Part shown: positions 59,506 to 64,000 of the stretch, one piece after another
Layout: every line of letters begins with the position of its first letter
Position numbering within the stretch: the stretch's first letter is position 1
Assembly (NCBI RefSeq): GCF_001942405.1
Contig: NZ_MKKA01000009.1
Location: forward strand, 2,453-66,452
From: Ornithinimicrobium sp. CNJ-824
Lineage (GTDB): Bacteria; Actinomycetota; Actinomycetes; Actinomycetales; Dermatophilaceae
DNA length: 64,000 nucleotides
Direction of reading: 5' to 3'
The notes under the pieces: generated by a model
Database searches by the model: none
Seen by the model: the letters and a program-made list of their open reading frames with translations, nothing else
Told to the model about the DNA's origin: nothing
Translations under genes and position numbers: made by a program

Positions 59506-59781
59506 ATGACCGACACCCCGCAGCCGCGCAGCCGCCTCGCGCAGGTGGCCGCGGGGCTGCGGGACTTCTACAGCGGGCCGTACCGACGGACCTTCGCCCG
59601 TGCCCGCCAGGACGAGGACGACCTGTTCATGGTCATCGTCATGGCCGAGGCGCTCGGGGTGCCCAACCCGGCGAGCTACTACACGGTCGAGCTGCTGCCG
59701 GTGGTCTACGAGCAGTTCCACGACTGGCACCGGCGGATGGGCATGGACCGCTCGCCGCTGGACCACTTCTCCTGCTGCTGA
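59506..59781 (+). CDS. Small protein ending in Cys-Cys (cory-CC-star family; YbdD-like partner of CstA)
   Basis: 91 residues from ATG at 59506. RLAQVAAGLRDFYSGPYRRTFARARQDEDDLFMVIVMAEALGVPNPASYYTVELLPVVYEQFHDWHRR is helical, and the protein ends DHFSCC immediately before the stop. I recall this as the actinobacterial cory-CC-star family. Enterobacterial YbdD/YjiX, encoded after CstA-type transporters, also ends in two cysteines, so this is likely the functional counterpart. No membrane helix. It lies 67 bases after cstA and 39 before an ArsA-like ATPase. The C-terminal pair could ligate metal, be lipidated or form a disulfide; its role is unknown. Confidence 0.8.
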   Translation: MTDTPQPRSRLAQVAAGLRDFYSGPYRRTFARARQDEDDLFMVIVMAEALGVPNPASYYTVELLPVVYEQFHDWHRRMGMDRSPLDHFSCC

Positions 59782-59820
59782 TCCGTCGGCCGGCACCGTC
59801 CCCTCGCCACTGAAGGACCC

Positions 59821-60861
59821 ATGAGCTCGCCCCTGACCGACCTGATCACGCACCGCGACGTCCTCTTCGTGGGGGGCAAGGGAGGTGTGGGCAAGACGGC
59901 CGTCGCCTCGGCGCTCGCGCTGGACAGCGCCCGGTCGGGCCGGCCCACGCTGGTGGTGTCCACCGACCCCGCGCACAACCTGGGGCACCTGTGGGGACGC
60001 CGGGTCGGGGACGACCCGGTCGAGCTGGCCCCGCTGCTGCGCGGCCTGGAGATCGACCCGGGCAGGACGACCGACGCGCACCTGGCGGCCGTGCGGCAGA
60101 CGATGCGCCGCCTGATGCCCGAGCACCTGCAGGGGGAGGTCGACAAGCACCTCGACCTGGCCCGCGACGCGCCGGGGACCCACGAGGCGGCCGTGCTGGA
60201 GCGGCTGGCGGAGGTGCTGGAGCAGCGCGACCGCGACGAGCTGGTCGTCGTCGACACCGCGCCCAGCGGGCACACGACCCGGCTCATCGCCCTGCCCGAG
60301 CTCATGCAGGCCTGGACCGAGGGGCTGCTGAGCCGGCAGGAGAGGTCGGCCCGGTTCGGCGCCGCGCTGCGGGGGCTGGAGGGTGACCGTGGCGAGCAGG
60401 CCGCCGCGGACGTGGTGGGGTTCGTGCCGCGCTACGGCGAGCAGCCGGGCGACCGCGGTGGTGACCGGCGGGCCCGGAGGGACGCCGAGATCCGGCGGGT
60501 GCTCGACCGCCGGCAGGAGCAGTTCCGGACCCTGCGCGAGCTGCTGCAGGACCGGGACCGGAGCGCGTTCGTCATCGTCCTCGCCGCCGAGCGGCTGCCG
60601 GTGCTGGAGACGGTCGAGCTTCACCAGCAGCTGACCCGTTCGCACATGCACGTGGCCGCGCTCGTGGTCAACAAGCGCTCGCCCGCCGACGCGGGCGACC
60701 TGCTGGCCGCCCGGAGGGCCGTGGAGGAGGGCTACCTGGCCCAGCTGGCCGACGAGCTGCCCGACCTCCCGGTGGTCGAGGTGCCGCTGCTGCCGGGCGA
60801 GGTGCTGGGCGAGGAGGGCCTGACGGAGCTGGCCCGCTGGCTGCGCGGCGCCCCGGCCTGA
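59821..60861 (+). CDS. ArsA/Get3-family ATPase
   Basis: 346 residues. DVLFVGGKGGVGKTAVASALAL is the deviant Walker A (GKGGVGKT), TLVVSTDPAHNLGHLWG is the switch I region with DPAHN, and LVVVDTAPSGHTTRLIALPE is switch II with DTAPSGHT. The single ATPase half is that of Get3-like rather than double ArsA proteins. There is no CxxC dimerisation pair and no arsenic genes nearby, so a role in arsenite export is unlikely. In actinobacteria this family accompanies the small CC-ending protein. It may handle or deliver that protein, or act with CstA (inference). Confidence 0.85.
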   Translation: MSSPLTDLITHRDVLFVGGKGGVGKTAVASALALDSARSGRPTLVVSTDPAHNLGHLWGRRVGDDPVELAPLLRGLEIDPGRTTDAHLAAVRQTMRRLMPEHLQGEVDKHLDLARDAPGTHEAAVLERLAEVLEQRDRDELVVVDTAPSGHTTRLIALPELMQAWTEGLLSRQERSARFGAALRGLEGDRGEQAAADVVGFVPRYGEQPGDRGGDRRARRDAEIRRVLDRRQEQFRTLRELLQDRDRSAFVIVLAAERLPVLETVELHQQLTRSHMHVAALVVNKRSPADAGDLLAARRAVEEGYLAQLADELPDLPVVEVPLLPGEVLGEEGLTELARWLRGAPA

Positions 60862-60934
60862 CGCGTCCGGTGCCCCCGGCCTGACGCGTCCGGCCGGTGC
60901 GGTCGGGGCGGCCGGTGTGGTCGTGCTGTCGGAC

Positions 60935-60976
60935 GGCGGGTTGTGGCCCTGGGAGGGGCCAGAGGTGGTCGCGCGA
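60935..60976 (+). repeat. Copy of the dispersed GGCCC-hairpin intergenic repeat
   Basis: Reads gcgggttgtggccctgggag then gggccagaggtggtcgcgcgag. It is nearly identical to the copy at 61007. The GGCCC and GGGGCC arms can pair. Confidence 0.65.
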
Positions 60977-61006
60977 GCGGGATGTCCTCCGGCCGGTGGG
61001 CTCGTG

Positions 61007-61050
61007 CGGCGGGTTGTGGCCCTGGGAGGGGCCACGAGTCGTCGACCGAG
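61007..61050 (+). repeat. Copy of the dispersed GGCCC-hairpin intergenic repeat
   Basis: Reads gcgggttgtggccctgggag then gggccacgagtcgtcgaccgag. The first 24 bases are identical to the copy 72 bases upstream; the tail differs. Confidence 0.65.
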
Positions 61051-61172
61051 CTGAGCCCGCCCGGTGAGCCCCGCCCGGTCCCCGCTCGGTGCCCGCCGAG
61101 CGACCCCCCCGGTGAGCCCCGCCCTGTGGATGACCGGGATCACCAGACCCGCACGCTGGGCAGGATCGGGCC

Positions 61173-62123
61173 ATGCTGCCCCGGCCAGCCGTCGCCAACC
61201 GTCAGCACGGGGTCGTCACGCGGGCCCAGGCGCTGGCCGCGGGCATGACCGCCAAGCAGGTCCGGTGGCGGCTGCACCGCGGGGACTGGCAGCCGGTGCA
61301 CCGGGGCGTCTACCTGACCACCACCGGCACGATCACCTGGCAGGCGCGTGCATGGGCCGCCCTGCTGCGGTGCGGCGACGGGGCCTGCCTGGCGATGGAC
61401 GCAGCGGCCCACGTCTGGCGGTTGACCACGCTCGAGCCGGCCACCATCACGGTCGGCGTGCCCGAGGGCCGGCACCCCACCCCCGTCGAGGGGGTGGAGG
61501 TGACCCGGCGGCGGCGACTGCGGACGAGAACGGTCGACGGGTTCCCCGTCACACGGCTGGCCCAGACGGTCATCGACCTGGCCGACCGGCGGAACGGCAC
61601 GCTCGACGACGCGGTGGCCCTGGCCGCGCGGGCCTGCCAGCGCCGGTCCGCGACCCAGGCGGCCCTGCTCGAGGAGCTGTCGGAGCGTCGGGCGCACCGA
61701 TGGGGGCGAGAGCTGCGGCTGGCGTTCGGCGAGATCGGCGAGGGGGCCGAGAGCCTCCCGGAGGTCTGGTACGTCACCCGCGTCCAGGAGCCCCACGGGC
61801 TGCCGGCCTTCGAGCGGCAGGCCCAGGAGGAGGACAGCACACGCACGGACCTCAAGAACCGCCAGTACGGCGTCAACCTCGAGGTCGACGGCCTGGTCTG
61901 GCACGCGGGGGAGCGGTTCCACGGCGACCGTCGGCGCGACCGCCGGGCCGCGGCGCGGGGCGAGGTGACCCTGCGGATGACCTACCTGGAGCTGGACCAG
62001 ACGCCATGCGACCTGGCGGTCGACGTGGCCCGGACGTTGGCCGCCCGGGGGTGGACGGGGACGCTGACACCCTGCGGGCCGGACTGCCCGGCGCACGCGG
62101 CGCTGTCGCCGCCGGTGGCGTGA
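61173..62123 (+). CDS. AbiEi antitoxin-domain protein with C-terminal endonuclease-like (DUF559-type) domain
   Basis: 316 residues. The N-terminal winged helix reads NRQHGVVTRAQALAAGMTAKQVRWRLHRGDWQPVHRGVYLTT, the AbiEi_4-type domain used as antitoxin/repressor in type IV toxin-antitoxin systems. The middle part reads PVTRLAQTVIDLADR. The C-terminal part has QYGVNLEVDGLVWHAGERFHGDRRRDRRAAARGEVTLRMTYLEL, in which E-x-D and a following basic run resemble the restriction-endonuclease fold of DUF559/Vsr proteins. Such fusions are very common, often many per genome, in Micrococcales. No AbiEii toxin is adjacent, so a classical TA role is not supported. Repeat copies flank it on both sides. Confidence 0.8.
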   Translation: MLPRPAVANRQHGVVTRAQALAAGMTAKQVRWRLHRGDWQPVHRGVYLTTTGTITWQARAWAALLRCGDGACLAMDAAAHVWRLTTLEPATITVGVPEGRHPTPVEGVEVTRRRRLRTRTVDGFPVTRLAQTVIDLADRRNGTLDDAVALAARACQRRSATQAALLEELSERRAHRWGRELRLAFGEIGEGAESLPEVWYVTRVQEPHGLPAFERQAQEEDSTRTDLKNRQYGVNLEVDGLVWHAGERFHGDRRRDRRAAARGEVTLRMTYLELDQTPCDLAVDVARTLAARGWTGTLTPCGPDCPAHAALSPPVA

Positions 62124-62125
62124 CC

Positions 62126-62167
62126 GATTGTGGCCCGGTGAGGGGCCAGAGATCGTCGTGCGAGCCG
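62126..62167 (+). repeat. Copy of the dispersed GGCCC-hairpin intergenic repeat
   Basis: Reads gattgtggcccggtgagggg then ccagagatcgtcgtgcgagccg, 3 bases after the AbiEi-like stop. Related to the two copies at 60935 and 61007. Confidence 0.6.
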
Positions 62168-62212
62168 ACGGGGGCCACCGCCCAGCACCTGACCGCACGA
62201 GATGACGGGGGT

Positions 62213-62261
62213 GGTGCCCGGGTGCCCGGGTGCTGGGTGCCTGGGTGCCCGGGTGCCTGCA
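62213..62261. repeat. Short tandem repeat of GGGTGCC(C/T)
   Basis: About six near-tandem units of 7-9 bases (gggtgcccgggtgctgggtg and similar) between the AbiEi-like gene and the hydrolase. Units are too short and irregular for a CRISPR. It could be slippage-prone. Confidence 0.6.
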
Positions 62262-62316
62262 CGGCATACCCCACCCCGGTGTCCATGCCGGGGACGACGA
62301 AGCGTAGTTTCGGATC

Positions 62317-63120
62317 ATGATCGTCAACGAAGACACCTCGGTCGACACCGCACACGAAGTGGGCCGCGGCCCGCGCACCGTCATCTGCCTGCCGGGTTGG
62401 TTCGGCTCGTCGTCGGGCTGGGGCCCGGGCTTCCTCGACGCGCTGGACACCGAGCGCTTCCGCTACGAGTTCATGGACTACCGCGGCTACGGGGAACGGC
62501 GTGGGTCCGGCGGCCCCTACACGATCGACCAGATCGCGGCGGACGTCCTCGAGCTCGCCGACGACCTCGGCGTGCAGACGTTCTCCCTCGTCGGCCACTC
62601 GATGGGTGGCAGCGCGATCCAGCGGGTGCTGGCCCTGGCCCCCGACCGGGTGGAGGCGATCGTCGGCATCAACCCGGTCCCTGCGTCCGGGACGCCGTTC
62701 GACGAGGAGGGGCGCCAGCTCTTCGACAGCGCCGCCGCCGACGACACCGCCCGCGAGACCATCGTCGACCTGACCACCGGCAACCGGCTCTCCGCCTGGT
62801 GGATCGACCGCATCGTGCGGCACAGCCGCGGGCACAGCGACGAGGAGGCCTTCGGTGCCTACCTCTCCGCGTGGGCCGACACCGACCACGCGGCCGACGT
62901 GCCGGTGGACCGGGTCCCGGCGCTCGCCGTCGTCGGTGAGCACGACCCCGCCGTGACCGAGGAGGGCGTGCGGCAGACCTGGGCCCGGCTGCACCCGAGC
63001 TCGACCGTGGTCGTCGTGCGCAACGCGGGCCACTACCCCATGTACGAGACCCCCGTGCGCCTGGCCACGATCCTGGAGGAGTTCCTCGAGACGCACTCGG
63101 TGGCGGCCGGCAAGGACTGA
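62317..63120 (+). CDS. Alpha/beta hydrolase
   Basis: 267 residues, ATG at 62317. Catalytic triad: TVICLPGWFGSSSGWGPGF (oxyanion region), SLVGHSMGGSAIQRVLALAP (Ser in GHSMGG, ~residue 94), AVVGEHDPAVTEE (Asp, ~209) and VVVRNAGHYPMYETP (His, ~237). It is short and cytoplasmic, without signal or lid insert beyond ~60 residues. The branch resembles esterases/C-C hydrolases of the 3-oxoadipate enol-lactonase type; the substrate cannot be assigned. A hairpin terminator follows at 63134. Confidence 0.88.
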   Translation: MIVNEDTSVDTAHEVGRGPRTVICLPGWFGSSSGWGPGFLDALDTERFRYEFMDYRGYGERRGSGGPYTIDQIAADVLELADDLGVQTFSLVGHSMGGSAIQRVLALAPDRVEAIVGINPVPASGTPFDEEGRQLFDSAAADDTARETIVDLTTGNRLSAWWIDRIVRHSRGHSDEEAFGAYLSAWADTDHAADVPVDRVPALAVVGEHDPAVTEEGVRQTWARLHPSSTVVVVRNAGHYPMYETPVRLATILEEFLETHSVAAGKD

Positions 63121-63133
63121 GCGCAGCGCCGCG

Positions 63134-63160
63134 GACCGGCTCCCGTATGCGGAGCCGGTC
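63134..63160 (+). terminator. Terminator of the alpha/beta hydrolase gene
   Basis: A perfect 10-bp stem (gaccggctcc / ggagccggtc) with a 7-base loop, 14 bases after the stop. The remaining ~300 bases to 63460 hold no supported gene; 63380-63460 is less G/C-rich and probably contains the ligase promoter. Confidence 0.7.
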
Positions 63161-63460
63161 ACGCCGTCGTCGGACCCGAGCGAGGGCACCCAGGAGGGCG
63201 CGCCCCGCCCGTGACGAAGAGGCGCGCCCTCTCGCACGGACGTCCGTCCCCCGACTCGACGGGGCCGCAGCCTGGGTGAGTGCCACGCCCCGGCGACGTC
63301 CGTGCCGACCATGCGCGGGGAAGGGGCGGGGATGAAGGGTGGTGCACCACCCGCCTCCGCGTCAGGCCGTGCCACGACGCTACTGCGGAACAGGCAAAGG
63401 CAGGGTATGGAGTTGGTCAACGTTCGGTCATGATCGTCCGGTCTGGGGCACACTGCTGCC

Positions 63461-64000
63461 ATGCGGCTGTCCCGGGTGATCGAGACCTCCGCCGCCGTCG
63501 CCGCCACCCGGTCGCGGCTGGCCAAGGTCGACGAGCTCGCACGCACGCTGCGCGAGGCGGCGGGGGTCACCGCCCGCGAGGAGGACCGTGCGTCGGACGA
63601 CCCCCCGCCCGGCGACACCCCACCCGCCGACCTCCCGCCCGCCGACCGGGAACGCCTGGTCCGCATCACCGCCGACTACCTCGCCGGCACCCTGCCGCAG
63701 CGCACCGTCGGCGTCGGCTACCGGGGGCTGCGCGACCTGCCCGCCCCCGCCGAGGAGCCCGACCTGAAGGTCCTCGAGGTCGACGAGCTGCTCACCCGGA
63801 TGGCCGGCCTCGCCGGGCCCGGGTCGGCGGCCGCCCGCTCGGCCGCGGTCGCCGCGCTGTTCGGCCGCGCCACCGCCGACGAGCAGCGTTGGCTCGTCGG
63901 GCTGATCACCGGCGAGCTGCGCCAGGGAGCCTCCGACGGGGTCCTCCTGCCCGCGGTGGCCCGGGCCGCCGACGTGCCCGAGACCCTCGTCCGCCGCGCC
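63461..64000 (+). CDS. ATP-dependent DNA ligase, N-terminal part (runs off the window)
   Basis: 180 codons are seen from ATG at 63461 with no stop before the window edge. MRLSRVIETSAAVAATRSRLAKVDELARTLREA, then LVRITADYLAGTLPQRTVGVGYRGL and VAALFGRATADEQRWLVGLITGELRQGASDGVLLPAVARAADV are the helical N-terminal domain of LigB-type ATP-dependent ligases (~510 residues in full). The adenylation domain with the KxDG lysine lies beyond the window. Such ligases are accessory to NAD-dependent LigA and act in DNA repair. Confidence 0.88.
   Translation, partial: MRLSRVIETSAAVAATRSRLAKVDELARTLREAAGVTAREEDRASDDPPPGDTPPADLPPADRERLVRITADYLAGTLPQRTVGVGYRGLRDLPAPAEEPDLKVLEVDELLTRMAGLAGPGSAAARSAAVAALFGRATADEQRWLVGLITGELRQGASDGVLLPAVARAADVPETLVRRA

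Larger units (their letters stand above)
60862..61172. other. 311-base intergenic region rich in repeats
   Basis: No gene supported. It starts with a short tandem duplication of ggcctgacgcgtccgg (~60856-60894), then two copies of the dispersed GGCCC repeat, then C-rich sequence with a repeated ggtgagccccgcc. The promoter of the AbiEi-like gene at 61173 must lie near the end. Confidence 0.6.

Noticed and set aside
54588-59516. Very long minus-strand open frame (1,642 codons) opposite the subtilase and cstA
   Set aside because: It arises from G/C-biased third positions of the genuine plus-strand genes; it is rich in repeats of Val/Asp/Gly/Arg without any domain, and the plus-strand frames carry complete motifs.
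59821-60861. Arsenite efflux ATPase
   Set aside because: Single ATPase half, no arsB/arsD/arsR around it, no arsenic-binding Cys cluster. The genomic context is cstA and a small Cys-Cys protein.
62213-62261. CRISPR-like array
   Set aside because: Units are 7-9 bases with no unique spacers and no cas genes.

Overview
The window comes from a high-GC actinomycete chromosome, most likely from the Intrasporangiaceae/Ornithinimicrobiaceae part of the Micrococcales. The evidence is strong G/C third-position bias, many GTG starts, 4-base GTGA/ATGA gene overlaps, and the conserved actinobacterial origin-proximal block (peptidyl-prolyl isomerase, rhomboid, crgA, DUF881 protein, pknB-pbpA-rodA-pstP-fhaB-fhaA, tRNA-Leu). 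The genus is an inference.

Layout. Positions 1-4283 are the end of an integrated island with visibly lower GC. It carries a soluble histidine-kinase-like ATPase followed by a receiver domain and a nucleoside-phosphorylase domain, which read as one fusion once two G-run frameshifts are corrected. This architecture matches the effector of Detocs, the defensive two-component anti-phage system. A dead ISL3-family element follows. The island ends at a duplicated 3' half of a tRNA-Ala(TGC) gene (4284-4330). Normal chromosome resumes there with that tRNA's terminator.

4375-17568: metabolic genes (polysaccharide deacetylase, asparaginase, MscS channel, PEP carboxylase, NYN nuclease), then an uncharacterised three-gene operon (ATP-grasp ligase, amidotransferase/peptidase-like protein, esterase) and an OafA-type acyltransferase. 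17888-30664: an Ala-rich membrane protein and the origin-proximal cell-wall/division block, in which Ser/Thr kinase PknB, phosphatase PstP and two FHA proteins sit with PbpA and RodA. 30707-35163: small stress or redox genes and a lipase. 35259-44329: a carotenoid-modification region with a B12-binding light-sensor-like protein, two glycosyltransferases, an IDI-GGPP synthase fusion, a P450, a CrtU-like desaturase/methylase and a CrtT-like methyltransferase. 44470-53537: a three-gene ABC-2 exporter, a SLAC1/TehA-type channel with a CsoR-type operator, a methyltransferase and a heterodimeric ABC exporter. 53774-64000: a secreted subtilase with cell-wall-binding repeats, CstA with a small Cys-Cys-ending protein and an ArsA-like ATPase, an AbiEi-like protein, an alpha/beta hydrolase, and the start of an ATP-dependent DNA ligase.

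Caveat on quality: at least fourteen single-base frameshifts break otherwise well-conserved genes, including near-essential ones (pbpA) and long conserved ones. Most look like loss of one G or C, and three are homopolymer gains. Assembly error is the likeliest cause. I therefore treat these genes as probably intact in the organism and give the approximate break point for each.
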